Source: Magnetovibrio sp.
GTDB taxonomy: Bacteria; Pseudomonadota; Alphaproteobacteria; Rhodospirillales; Magnetovibrionaceae
DNA length: 64,000 nt
Reading direction: 5' to 3'
NCBI GenBank assembly: GCA_026196495.1
Contig: JAPHSY010000033.1
Location: forward strand, 124,001-188,000
Numbering within the stretch: position 1 is the first letter of the stretch; each line of letters begins with the position of its first letter. The notes beneath the pieces are model-generated. The model was given only the letters and a program-made list of their open reading frames with translations, was not told the origin of the DNA and searched no databases. Below, in pieces: positions 40,046-49,868 of the stretch. Both the position numbers and the translations under genes were made by a program.

Positions 40046-40805
40046 TGATAACCAATTGATCACAGCCCAAGGGGTTGAGGTTGCGTTTGGAGACAACGTG
40101 GTGCTCAGCGGTGCCAATGTGAATGTCCGTAAAGGTGAGATCGTGACGCTGATCGGACCCAATGGGGCCGGAAAGACCACCTTGGTGCGGGTGATGTTGG
40201 GCTTGATGAAGCCAACCACCGGGACTGTATGGCGCAAACCGGGCTTGCGGGTGGGGTATATGCCCCAACGTCTCAGTATTGATCCGGCCTTGCCAATCAC
40301 TGTGAAACGTTTCTTACGCCTAGGTGTACCTGAAAAGGTGACGACAAATGCCTGTATGCAAGTCCTGGAAGAAACGGGTGCCATCGATATATTGAACAAT
40401 CCCATGCAATCCATTTCTGGTGGAGAATTACAGCGTGTCCTTTTGGCCCGTGCGTTGTTACGCCAACCTGAATTGCTGGTATTGGATGAACCTGTTCAAG
40501 GCGTGGATATAACGGGGCAGGCTGATCTCTATCGATTGATCCAAAGCATTCGCCAAAACCGTCAGGTCGGTGTGGTGATGGTGTCGCATGATCTTCATGT
40601 GGTGATGGCGCAAACCGATCATGTCGTGTGTTTGAACCAGCATGTGTGCTGCGCAGGCCATCCCAGTCAAGTCAGTCGCCATCCTGAATTTGTTGCCCTA
40701 TTTGGGGACGAGGTTGCATCCACCTTGGCAGTGTATGCCCATGACCATGACCACCAACACGGCCTGGATGGTCATGTCCATGGGGAGCACTGTGATCATG
40801 GATGA
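40038..40805 (+). CDS. znuC: Zinc ABC transporter ATP-binding protein
   Basis: [33 protein letters not shown], His-rich C-terminus. Confidence 0.95.
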   Translation: MADDNQLITAQGVEVAFGDNVVLSGANVNVRKGEIVTLIGPNGAGKTTLVRVMLGLMKPTTGTVWRKPGLRVGYMPQRLSIDPALPITVKRFLRLGVPEKVTTNACMQVLEETGAIDILNNPMQSISGGELQRVLLARALLRQPELLVLDEPVQGVDITGQADLYRLIQSIRQNRQVGVVMVSHDLHVVMAQTDHVVCLNQHVCCAGHPSQVSRHPEFVALFGDEVASTLAVYAHDHDHQHGLDGHVHGEHCDHG

Positions 40806-41583
40806 TTTCATTCTACGGGCTCTCCTGGCCGGTGTGGCCGTGGCTATTGTTGCGGGGCCTTTGGGTGCCTTTGTGGTGTGGCGGCGGATGGCGTATTTTG
40901 GTGGGGCTTTATCACACACGGCCTTGCTGGGTGTGGCATTGGGTTTCTTAATCGGTGTTGAACCTGCTGTTGGCGTGACCTTGGTTGTCGTTGTTGCCGC
41001 AGTGTTGCTGGGTGGTCTTCAAAACATACGTGGATTGTCATTGGATACATTGCTCGGCATTGTTGCGCATGCAGCGTTGGCTTTGGGGTTAATCATTGCT
41101 TCCACCCTGGACAGTGTACGCATAGATTTGATGGCCTATTTATTCGGGGACATTTTATCCGTTGGCTGGGGAGATGTAATTTGGATTTGGGGTGCGACGG
41201 TGCTTATCGTGGCCGTGCTGATGAAGCTATGGCATGGGTTATTGAATGCCACAGTTCATTCTGATCTCGCTGCGGTGGAAGGCACCAATGTGCGCCAAAT
41301 GGATGTGATGTTTATGGTGGTGTTGGCTTTAGTTGTTGCACTTTCGATGCAGGTGGTGGGGATATTGCTGGTTACGGCCTTGTTGATTATCCCCGCTTCA
41401 GGTGCGCGGGCTTGGTCCAAAACACCTGAGACCATGGCGGTGCTTGCTGCAGGCATTGGAGTGATTGCGGTGGGGGCTGGTTTGTGGTCATCCTATCAAT
41501 ACGACATGCCTGCAGGGCCGAGCATTGTCGTATGTACGACCGCAGTGTTTGTTTTAAGCCTACTTAAGCTGCCACGCGTGTAA
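40798..41583 (+). CDS. znuB: Zinc ABC transporter permease
   Basis: ABC-3 permease pattern [30 protein letters not shown]. Confidence 0.95.
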   Translation: MDDFILRALLAGVAVAIVAGPLGAFVVWRRMAYFGGALSHTALLGVALGFLIGVEPAVGVTLVVVVAAVLLGGLQNIRGLSLDTLLGIVAHAALALGLIIASTLDSVRIDLMAYLFGDILSVGWGDVIWIWGATVLIVAVLMKLWHGLLNATVHSDLAAVEGTNVRQMDVMFMVVLALVVALSMQVVGILLVTALLIIPASGARAWSKTPETMAVLAAGIGVIAVGAGLWSSYQYDMPAGPSIVVCTTAVFVLSLLKLPRV

Positions 41584-41878
41584 TTTCAGTCGTTTGTGGC
41601 TTCCATGATTTTAATGTCTGTGCAGCTTTGAGCACGATGCAATCTGCGTTCAATGGTGTTTGCTCATACAGGTTGAGGGTGCGTAAATTGCCCTCAAGAC
41701 AAGATGCACATTTGACTGTTGTGGCGTTGCCTCCATACATGCATTGGAGCATGCAATTTCTATGTTGAGACATGCGTTCATACCACTGCGATATTCCATC
41801 CTCGACCCCATCTTTGAGAATGGTTTCTGAAACGCTACACATGAATTTTAATGTATTTGAACTTACCTTGATCATCAC
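41564..41878 (-). CDS. Hypothetical Cys-containing small protein
   Basis: 104-aa ORF; AGGGG upstream of ATG on the minus strand; CMLQCMYGGNATTVKCASC. Confidence 0.5.
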   Translation of the reverse strand: MMIKVSSNTLKFMCSVSETILKDGVEDGISQWYERMSQHRNCMLQCMYGGNATTVKCASCLEGNLRTLNLYEQTPLNADCIVLKAAQTLKSWKPQTTEITRVAA

Positions 41879-42060
41879 TGACCCCTTTGATTACTGTCGT
41901 TTAAGGGGAAAATAGCGATCCGAAGTTACAGTAATGCTGCAACTGCACGATCATTTGCATGACAATTCATAAATAGCATTTAAAGATGTTAACACCTCTC
42001 AAAACTGTCGCAGTCATCAATTTTATCGGACTGCTTTATCAGCCTGATCGGTTGCGGTCC

Positions 42061-43251
42061 TTAAGCTGTTAAAAGCTTAAGACCCTTATCAAGGTCAGAA
42101 ATCAGATCGTCGGGGTCTTCCAGCCCTGCATGGATGCGCAAAACAGGTTGTCCATAAGGCCAGTTATAAGTCGTGCGCATGGTACGTGGGTCGGATGGGA
42201 TGATCAGGCTTTCATACCCGCCCCAACTGTAGCCCATGGCAAACAGTTCTAGATTGTCGAGCATGCGGGCCATATCGCCATGAGAAGGACCGTCTTTCAA
42301 CACAAAACCGAACAGACCGGATGCGCCCGTAAAGTCACGCTTCCAAATATCGTGGCCGGGGCAGGTTGTGAGTGCAGGGTGTAAAACGGTTTCGACAGCG
42401 GGGTGCCCGGCCAGCCATTCCGCTAATTTTAAGCCTGTTTTTTCATGACGGGGCAGGCGAGTGGCTAAGGTCCGTAATCCACGCAAACCTAAATAGGCAT
42501 CATCTGGAGCTGTGGAATAGCCCATCCCCACTTGGACGGTTTTTACGTGTTCGTAGAGATCGCGGTCATTCAATGTGATACTGCCCAGCATGGCATCGGA
42601 GTGTCCGACGATATACTTCGTAGCAGCCTGTATGGATATATCCACGCCATGCTCAAACGGTTTAAAGTAATACCCTGCTGACCACGTATTATCCATCATG
42701 ACCAAGGCACCATGTGCATGGGCAATATCGGCGATCATGGCGATATCTTGAACTTCAAACGTAATGGAGCCCGGTGCTTCTGTGAAAACCACTTTTGTAT
42801 TGGGTCGTATCTGGGCTTTGAGCTCTTCAGCCGTGGCCATGGGGGCGAAATAGCTGATCTCAACCCCGAATTTTTTCAAAAATGTATTGCAGTATTTTAC
42901 CGTTGGAAAATAGGCACTATCGGTGATGAGCGCATGGTCCCCAGATTTTAAAGTTGCGGCCAACGACACTGCGATTGCAGCCATACCTGATGGTACAGAT
43001 ATGCAGTGCTCAGCTCCTTCTAAATCGGCCACAGCTTCTTCAAAAGCAAATGTGGTTGGAGTGCCATAGCGCCCATAATAGACCCGATCAAATCGATGTT
43101 GCTCTGCTTCCTTTAACGCATCAACTGTTTCAAAAGTCACTGTCGATGCATGGTAGACGGGTGGGTTGACGATACCGAAATTGGTCTTGGGAGAGCGCCC
43201 CGCTGTGGTGATGCGGGTGTCGGCATGCTTCGACTTGTCGTTGGTGGTCAT
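42061..43251 (-). CDS. metC: Cystathionine beta-lyase / PLP-dependent trans-sulfuration enzyme
   Basis: VNPPVYHASTV, YGRYGTPT, SGMAAIAVSLAA, QAATKYIVGHSDAMLG. Confidence 0.93.
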   Translation of the reverse strand: MTTNDKSKHADTRITTAGRSPKTNFGIVNPPVYHASTVTFETVDALKEAEQHRFDRVYYGRYGTPTTFAFEEAVADLEGAEHCISVPSGMAAIAVSLAATLKSGDHALITDSAYFPTVKYCNTFLKKFGVEISYFAPMATAEELKAQIRPNTKVVFTEAPGSITFEVQDIAMIADIAHAHGALVMMDNTWSAGYYFKPFEHGVDISIQAATKYIVGHSDAMLGSITLNDRDLYEHVKTVQVGMGYSTAPDDAYLGLRGLRTLATRLPRHEKTGLKLAEWLAGHPAVETVLHPALTTCPGHDIWKRDFTGASGLFGFVLKDGPSHGDMARMLDNLELFAMGYSWGGYESLIIPSDPRTMRTTYNWPYGQPVLRIHAGLEDPDDLISDLDKGLKLLTA

Positions 43252-43622
43252 TATATTAGCTCTATCTTTTTTAAAGTTGGGGTGCATTTTTTGCTCGTAA
43301 CGGGGGGAACAAACCCCAAGTAGATCAACAGAGTGTGACGCGAAATGGTTTTTATTTCCAGAGAAGAGCCTGGAAATGTGGATTTTTCGTGAAACTAATG
43401 CATATGGCGTACTGCACTTGTGGATTGTTTCGGTACAATTCAGCTTGAGGGGCTTGAAACATTTGTGTTACGCCTTGAACCATCTGATGCGAGATGGGTG
43501 CCCGTACAATTGTACAAACGGTTGGGGAACCGGGGGCTCATCTTCAAAAATATCGCAAGTGCATGAGGTAGTGCGCTTGTGTTGACATAAAAACTGAATT
43601 GGGAATTTCGGAGGAAACTACC

Positions 43623-44636
43623 GTGAAAAAAACATTTACCGTATTGGGTGTAGTGGCTGCAGCCATGCTTGCTACGTCCGCTTCAGCAGGTACTTTAGAA
43701 GACGTCAAAAAACGCGGCACATTGTCTTGTGGCGTGAGCACCGGTCTTCCGGGCTTCTCTATCCAAGATGAAAAAGGTAACTGGACGGGTCTCGATGTTG
43801 ATACCTGCCGTGCTGTTGCTGCTGCAGTTTTGGCTGATGCCAACAAAGTGCGCTTTGTTCCGCTGACCGCCAAAGAACGTTTCACCGCGTTGCAATCTGG
43901 TGAAATCGACATTCTTTCGCGCAACACGACTTGGACGCACACCCGTGATACGTCCTTGGGCCTGAACTTTGCCGGCGTAAACTACTACGATGGTCAAGGT
44001 TTCTTGGTGCAAAAAGCTCTTGGTGTGAAAAGTGCTCTGGAACTGGACGGTGCATCTGTCTGTATCCAAGCTGGTACCACCACTGAGCTGAACTTAGCTG
44101 ACTATTTCCGTGAACATGGCATGAAGTACTCTGCTGTTGTGTTTGATACGTCGGACCAAACCCGCGAAGGTTTTGAAGCCGCACGTTGCGACATTCTGAC
44201 CTCTGATCAATCTCAGCTCTATGCAATCCGTTCTAAACTGGGTAATCCCGGCAGCGCTATGGTGTTGCCAGAAGTCATTTCCAAAGAACCGTTGGGCCCT
44301 GTTGTCCGTCAAGGCGACGATGCTTGGTTTAATATTGTGAAATGGACCCTGAACGCATTGATCAATGCTGATGAAATGGGTGTTACTTCTGCAAACGCAA
44401 AAGACATGTCCATGGGTACCAACCCAGGCATCAAGCGTCTGCTGGGTACCGAAGGTGATGCAGGTGCTAAATTGGGCCTCAGCGCAGATTGGGCAATGAA
44501 CGCCGTTATCCAAGTTGGTAACTATGGCGAAATGTTTGATCGAAACGTTGGTCCAAAAACGCCTCTGGCCATCTCTCGTGGTTTGAATGCTCTGTGGAAC
44601 AAAGGCGGCATCTTGTATGCCCCGCCAGTCCGCTAA
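43623..44636 (+). CDS. aapJ: General L-amino acid ABC transporter substrate-binding protein
   Basis: GTG start; signal peptide; TLEDVKKRGTLSCGVSTGLPGFSIQDEKGNWTGLDVDTCRAVAAAV. Confidence 0.95.
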   Translation: MKKTFTVLGVVAAAMLATSASAGTLEDVKKRGTLSCGVSTGLPGFSIQDEKGNWTGLDVDTCRAVAAAVLADANKVRFVPLTAKERFTALQSGEIDILSRNTTWTHTRDTSLGLNFAGVNYYDGQGFLVQKALGVKSALELDGASVCIQAGTTTELNLADYFREHGMKYSAVVFDTSDQTREGFEAARCDILTSDQSQLYAIRSKLGNPGSAMVLPEVISKEPLGPVVRQGDDAWFNIVKWTLNALINADEMGVTSANAKDMSMGTNPGIKRLLGTEGDAGAKLGLSADWAMNAVIQVGNYGEMFDRNVGPKTPLAISRGLNALWNKGGILYAPPVR

Positions 44637-44650
44637 GTCTTGAAACTGAT

Positions 44651-44687
44651 CCGGCCATGTCCATGAGGGCGTGGCCGGTTTGGTTTT
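44651..44687 (+). terminator. Intra-operon hairpin (attenuator) between aapJ and aapQ
   Basis: CCGGCCATG...CGTGGCCGG stem followed by TTTGGTTTTT. Confidence 0.7.
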
Positions 44688-44749
44688 TACCTGTATGAAT
44701 AATTGCGTTTTCTAATGGAAAGCGTACAGGGGACGGGAGAGATGGGCTC

Positions 44750-45931
44750 ATGGCGGACCCAGTAAAAACTCAAAGTAAAACGGCGATATGGAATGATCCT
44801 ACGTTCCGTTCTATTGCCTTTCAGGTAATTGCTGGTGTCGCAATTGTCTGGACCTTCTGGGCACTTTTTGACAATACAATGACGAACATGGAGCGCCGTG
44901 GGATTACCACTGGTTTTGCTTTCCTGAACGAAACTTCTGGTTTCGGTATATTGATGTCCCTCATTGAATACGATGAAACACATACGTATGGACGTACGTT
45001 CCTTGTCGGTTTGCTCAACACATTACTCATTTCTGTACTTGGGATTTTCGCAGCCACAATTTTGGGCTTTATCCTGGGTGTTGCTCGGCTTTCCCGCAAC
45101 TGGTTGATTTCCAAAATCGCTGCTGTGTACGTTGAAATCCTGCGCAACATCCCCTTGCTGCTTCAAATTTTCTTCTGGTACATCGCCGTGTTGCAGACTT
45201 TGCCGCATCCGCGCAAAAGCTTTAATTTTGCGGACAGCTTCTTCCTCAATGCTCGGGGCTTTTACGTTCCTGGTCCTGTGCCGGAAAGTGGCTTCAATAT
45301 TGTGTTGGTGCTGTTCTTTACAGCTATTATTGCGACGGTGTTTATTGCGCGTTGGGCGCGTAAACGTCAGGACCTGACGGGCCAACAGTTCCCGGTATTC
45401 TTAACAGGGTTCGGATTGATTATTGGTGTGCCTGTTGTCATATTCTTCATTTTGGGTGCGCCGATGTCTTTTGACTATCCGGCGTTGAAGGGGTTCAACT
45501 TCCAAGGCGGAATTACCGTAATTCCAGAATTGATTGCGCTTTGGTTGGCGTTGTCGATGTACACAGCAGCCTTTATTGGTGAAATTGTGCGGGCCGGTAT
45601 TCAAGGGGTGAGCCACGGTCAAACCGAAGCAGCCCATGCTTTGGGTATTCGCCACAACCCGACGCTTCGTTTGGTGATTGTTCCCCAAGCGATGCGGATT
45701 ATTATTCCACCGCTGACTTCACAATATTTGAACTTGGCGAAAAACTCATCATTGGCCACGGCTATTGGATATCCGGATTTGGTGGGTGTGTTTATGGGCA
45801 CAACTCTCAACCAAACAGGTCAAGCTTTGGAAATTGTTGCCATGACGATGGCGGTTTACTTGGTTATGAGCTTGTTGATCTCAGCGTTTATGAACTGGTT
45901 CAACAACCGCATGGCGTTGGTCGAAAGATAA
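44750..45931 (+). CDS. aapQ: Amino acid ABC transporter permease
   Basis: EILRNIPLLLQIFFWY, EIVRAGIQGVSHGQTEAAHALGI; operon context. Confidence 0.95.
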   Translation: MADPVKTQSKTAIWNDPTFRSIAFQVIAGVAIVWTFWALFDNTMTNMERRGITTGFAFLNETSGFGILMSLIEYDETHTYGRTFLVGLLNTLLISVLGIFAATILGFILGVARLSRNWLISKIAAVYVEILRNIPLLLQIFFWYIAVLQTLPHPRKSFNFADSFFLNARGFYVPGPVPESGFNIVLVLFFTAIIATVFIARWARKRQDLTGQQFPVFLTGFGLIIGVPVVIFFILGAPMSFDYPALKGFNFQGGITVIPELIALWLALSMYTAAFIGEIVRAGIQGVSHGQTEAAHALGIRHNPTLRLVIVPQAMRIIIPPLTSQYLNLAKNSSLATAIGYPDLVGVFMGTTLNQTGQALEIVAMTMAVYLVMSLLISAFMNWFNNRMALVER

Positions 45932-45944
45932 GGGGAGTGAGATT

Positions 45945-47045
45945 ATGAGAGATTTTAAAGCGCTTCCCGATCTTGCTCCGCCACTTGTTGCCAGAGGTGT
46001 GATTGGCTGGGCTCGGGAAAATCTGTTTTCGACACCTTTGAATTCAGTGATGAGTTTGATCGTCATTTACATTTTGTATCTGACGTTGGTCCCGATCATT
46101 GATTGGGTGTTTGTCTCATCCGTGTTTTTAGGAGATGACAAAACAGCTTGTGAAGGCATAACAGGAGCATGTTGGGCGTTTATTGGTAATCGTTTGCCGA
46201 TCTTTGCCTATGGCAGCTATCCGGCTGCTGAATATTGGCGTTTGGAAACTTGTTTCGTCTTGTTGCTGTTTTCATTTGGGCCTCAGTTCTTTGAGAAGTT
46301 TCCGTACAAATTGCCATTAGGGATTTTCTCTCTGACGCTGTTCCCTGTGATTTGTTACTTCCTTATCGCAGGCGGCTACTTTGGCCTTGAACATGTTGAG
46401 ACCGAAAAATGGGGCGGATTGGCACTGACCTTGATGATTGCCTATGTCGGCATTGTTGCGGCTTTGCCGTTTGGAGTTGTGTTGGCATTGGGGCGTCGAT
46501 CTGACATGCCCGTGATCCGCACATTCTGTATTGCCTTCATCGAACTGTGGCGCGGTGTACCGCTGATTTCAGTGCTGTTCATGTCATCCGTGATGTTGCC
46601 GTTGTTTTTGCCTGATGGCATGAACTTCGACAAGCTCCTTCGGGCTTTGATTGGAATTACGATGTTCCAGTCAGCCTATATGGCAGAGGTAATCCGTGGT
46701 GGCTTGCAAGCCATTCCACGTGGGCAGTACGAAGCCGCCAAAGCCTTGGGGTTGAGTTACTGGAAAAGCATGTCACTGATTATTTTGCCACAAGCCTTAA
46801 AATTGGTGATTCCGGGTATTGTGAATACCTTCATCGCTTTATTTAAAGACACCACCTTGGTGTTGATCATTGGCCTGTTGGATATCTTGGCAACGGTACA
46901 AGCCGCTATCACCGATCCGGCATGGGGTGCCGTTGCGACGGAAGGCTACGTTTTTGCAGCCGCTTGTTTCTGGGTGTTCTGTTTTGGGATGTCTCGTTAC
47001 TCGATTAAGTTGGAGCAAAAACTTCACACAGGTCATAAACGCTAA
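45945..47045 (+). CDS. aapM: Amino acid ABC transporter permease
   Basis: ELWRGVPLISVLFMSSVMLPLFLP, EVIRGGLQAIPRGQYEAAKALGL. Confidence 0.95.
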   Translation: MRDFKALPDLAPPLVARGVIGWARENLFSTPLNSVMSLIVIYILYLTLVPIIDWVFVSSVFLGDDKTACEGITGACWAFIGNRLPIFAYGSYPAAEYWRLETCFVLLLFSFGPQFFEKFPYKLPLGIFSLTLFPVICYFLIAGGYFGLEHVETEKWGGLALTLMIAYVGIVAALPFGVVLALGRRSDMPVIRTFCIAFIELWRGVPLISVLFMSSVMLPLFLPDGMNFDKLLRALIGITMFQSAYMAEVIRGGLQAIPRGQYEAAKALGLSYWKSMSLIILPQALKLVIPGIVNTFIALFKDTTLVLIIGLLDILATVQAAITDPAWGAVATEGYVFAAACFWVFCFGMSRYSIKLEQKLHTGHKR

Positions 47046-47063
47046 GCAGTAGGAAATTGGTTC

Positions 47064-47819
47064 ATGGAAAACGCAAACACTAACGAACTGGCTGTCCAAC
47101 TGTCGGGCGTCAATAAATGGTATGGTGAGTTTCATGTCTTGAAAGACATCAATCTCAACGTTACGCCGGGTGAACGGATTGTTATTTGCGGGCCTTCGGG
47201 TTCGGGTAAGTCGACGATGATCCGTTGCATCAACCGCTTGGAAGAACATCAAGCCGGACAAATCATTGTCAATGGGATCGAGCTGACTGAAGATGTGAAA
47301 CGTATTGATGAAGTCCGCCGCGAAGTCGGCATGTGCTTCCAACACTTCAATTTGTTTCCACACCTTACGGTTTTGGAAAATTGTACCTTGGCCCCCATCT
47401 GGGTGCGCAAGATGCCAAAGAAAGAAGCTGAAGAAATCGCCATGCATTATCTGGAGCGAGTTAAAATTCCAGAACAGGCAGGCAAGTTCCCAGGACAGCT
47501 TTCCGGTGGTCAGCAACAGCGTGTGGCAATTGCGCGCTCACTGTGCATGGCACCGAAAATCATGCTGTTTGATGAGCCGACCTCCGCTCTTGATCCAGAA
47601 ATGATCAAAGAGGTTTTGGATGTCATGGTCGAATTGGCAGAAGAAGGTATGACCATGTTGTGTGTGACCCATGAAATGGGTTTCGCCAAGTTGGTTGCCA
47701 ATCGCGTAATCTTTATGGATGCGGGACAAATTGTTGAAGAAAACGAACCGCATGAATTCTTTGACAACCCACAAAATGACCGCACCAAATTGTTCTTGAG
47801 CCAAATTCTGAACCACTAA
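47064..47819 (+). CDS. aapP: Amino acid ABC transporter ATP-binding protein
   Basis: [45 protein letters not shown]. Confidence 0.96.
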   Translation: MENANTNELAVQLSGVNKWYGEFHVLKDINLNVTPGERIVICGPSGSGKSTMIRCINRLEEHQAGQIIVNGIELTEDVKRIDEVRREVGMCFQHFNLFPHLTVLENCTLAPIWVRKMPKKEAEEIAMHYLERVKIPEQAGKFPGQLSGGQQQRVAIARSLCMAPKIMLFDEPTSALDPEMIKEVLDVMVELAEEGMTMLCVTHEMGFAKLVANRVIFMDAGQIVEENEPHEFFDNPQNDRTKLFLSQILNH

Positions 47820-47834
47820 GCGGGGAGTGGCATT

Positions 47835-48110
47835 ATGTCACCAGCACACAAAAGCCTACGTGATCGCGCTGAAGCTACCAAGACGAAGATGTTGGAAATT
47901 CTTGGTGTGCCAAGTGATGGGCATGATGAGGAAATGGTGAAAGCCATTGAGGCAACCATTATTGATGCGTTGTTGGAAGAACGTGAACGTTGTGCCTCAG
48001 TTGCGTTTGATCATGTTCTTCCTGAAGACCGAGATCGCGCCCACAAGGTTTCAGAAGAAATCAAACGGGTCCGCAATGCTTTGGCTGCGAACTTGGGTAG
48101 CTTGCGATAG
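47835..48110 (+). CDS. Conserved-looking small hypothetical protein
   Basis: 91-aa ORF 15 nt after aapP with GGGGAG upstream; amphipathic, charged. Confidence 0.75.
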   Translation: MSPAHKSLRDRAEATKTKMLEILGVPSDGHDEEMVKAIEATIIDALLEERERCASVAFDHVLPEDRDRAHKVSEEIKRVRNALAANLGSLR

Positions 48111-48136
48111 CTTTCGCAATGAAAAATTGATTTTGG

Positions 48137-48171
48137 AAACGGACAGCATTGATTGTGTTGTCCGTTTTTTT
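48137..48171 (+). terminator. Rho-independent terminator of the aap operon
   Basis: AAACGGACA...TGTCCGTTT followed by T-run. Confidence 0.85.
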
Positions 48172-48263
48172 ATGTCCAGGGATCACCAATTTGCGCTAAG
48201 CGGCATATTGTGTAATCAGTTATGCTGGGCTCATTTACTCCGTATAAGAGCCTCTCGAGATGG

Positions 48264-48902
48264 ATGAGCACCGACATGGACCGCGACATACTTAAAATTA
48301 TAACCTGGATACTCTTGGTCATGGCCATGGTGCTGGGGGCGTATTGGCTCAATGCTGACAATACGGGCTTTGATTTGAAGTGGGGTGCCTTGTGGAAAAA
48401 GGATGAGCCGGAACCGATCTTCATGGGTGTGGTCTTTTCCCGCAGTGACAAAACAAATATTCAGTTTTCCGGCGTGCGGATTGGTATGAATGTTTCGGAT
48501 TTAAAAATCCCGTACACCCAAAAGACCAGTTCTATCGGCAATCCGTATATTGAGTACAGGGCTCAAGATGGGCAGCTCTATCAATCACGTGTGGTGGAAA
48601 CCAACCAAGGGCCCCAAATTCTTGATGTGCGATTTAAGAAAATGACGGGGCCAATGCATTACGATGCGCTGGAACGCAAGCTAGCAATCACGTTTGGGAG
48701 GCCACTGTCTGTATCTTGTCAAAAACTTATCGGTGAGCGCCGCACATGTTCCTACACCTGGCATGGCGGTAATGGTGTGCGTGTTGTCGGTACGTTGACG
48801 CAACATGAAAGGGGCGCGTGGACCATTGATGTTTTTGCTTTGGATGCTGTGGCGGCAGGGCGTATCAAACGGCGTGCTGGGGAAGGGCCTTTAAACCCCT
48901 GA
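48264..48902 (+). CDS. Membrane-anchored protein of unknown function (paralog C)
   Basis: N-terminal TM segment; SGVRIGMNVSDL; FGRPLSVSCQKLIGERRTCSYTWHGGNG, same signature as paralogs A and B. Confidence 0.75.
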   Translation: MSTDMDRDILKIITWILLVMAMVLGAYWLNADNTGFDLKWGALWKKDEPEPIFMGVVFSRSDKTNIQFSGVRIGMNVSDLKIPYTQKTSSIGNPYIEYRAQDGQLYQSRVVETNQGPQILDVRFKKMTGPMHYDALERKLAITFGRPLSVSCQKLIGERRTCSYTWHGGNGVRVVGTLTQHERGAWTIDVFALDAVAAGRIKRRAGEGPLNP

Positions 48903-49033
48903 AGACGATGAGTTCGTTTGCTTAAACACATACAGCCCAATGGCATATTGACTGAATGGCAGCGTGTTTTGGGGCTTCGATATGTTTTTTGGTATTTTTA
49001 CTACATACATATGTATTGCGGCCAATTTTGGGT

Positions 49034-49798
49034 ATGATTGTGTCTATGAGCTCTAAATTCCAAATACTCTCAGTCTTCGTTGTCGTCTTTTGCTTAAGTG
49101 TTGCCGGTGGCGTAAAGGCTCAAGATCAGTCCCCACAAGGCGATCGCAATCTTTTGCGATTTGGCATTATGGCGCTAGCCCCTTATGGGTTTCAGGACAA
49201 CAACGGCAATTGGGTTGGCAATCTGTATGAGATTGCAGATGCGATCATTGCCGAAGGGGGATTTGAGGGCTATTCCCAAGTTGTTCCACTGAAGCGTTTG
49301 TTTCAAAAAGATCGATTGGATTGCTCCATTGCAGGGGCAGTTCCTTTTATGGAGAAGAATTACGCCCGTGTTGCTAGTTTGGGGCAAGAGCTTGTGTTCG
49401 GAATCATGCCGTTGAAACAAGTAACCCTGAATGCATATGAAGATTTAAAGGAGCTTGTGATCGCGGTGCCACTTGGCGTCAATGTTGGGTTGCCATTTGA
49501 TGAAGATGAGCGTTTGAAAAAAATTGAGGTTCGCGACTATTCAGCAAGTATGCGAATGCTTGAGAGAGAGCGTGTGGATGCTGCAGCAGGGGTTATCAAC
49601 TCTCTTTTGTTCAGTGCCAGAATTTATGATGTGGATGAGGATAAATTTGGAGAGCCATTGGTCTTTAGTAGTTTGCCTTTGAATGTTTACTGTGAGCGAG
49701 AGTCTATTACGCGTGGGTACTGGGACCAGATTGATGCTGCAGTTGAGGCTCTTAAGTCCAAAGGTGAAATTGACCGAATCATGAAGAAGTATCAGTAA
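49034..49798 (+). CDS. Family 3 extracellular solute-binding protein
   Basis: Signal peptide ..VVVFCLSVAGGVKAQ; periplasmic-binding pattern; no permease nearby. Confidence 0.75.
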   Translation: MIVSMSSKFQILSVFVVVFCLSVAGGVKAQDQSPQGDRNLLRFGIMALAPYGFQDNNGNWVGNLYEIADAIIAEGGFEGYSQVVPLKRLFQKDRLDCSIAGAVPFMEKNYARVASLGQELVFGIMPLKQVTLNAYEDLKELVIAVPLGVNVGLPFDEDERLKKIEVRDYSASMRMLERERVDAAAGVINSLLFSARIYDVDEDKFGEPLVFSSLPLNVYCERESITRGYWDQIDAAVEALKSKGEIDRIMKKYQ

Positions 49799-49868
49799 GC
49801 TAATATTAGTTGCATTCAACGCGCTGTGCTAAGATTCCATTTGCGCCAATATGTTAAGGGGGAAGAAC

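Noticed and set aside
39800-40414. 204-aa minus-strand ORF
   Set aside because: Antisense to zur and znuC; no protein-like motif.
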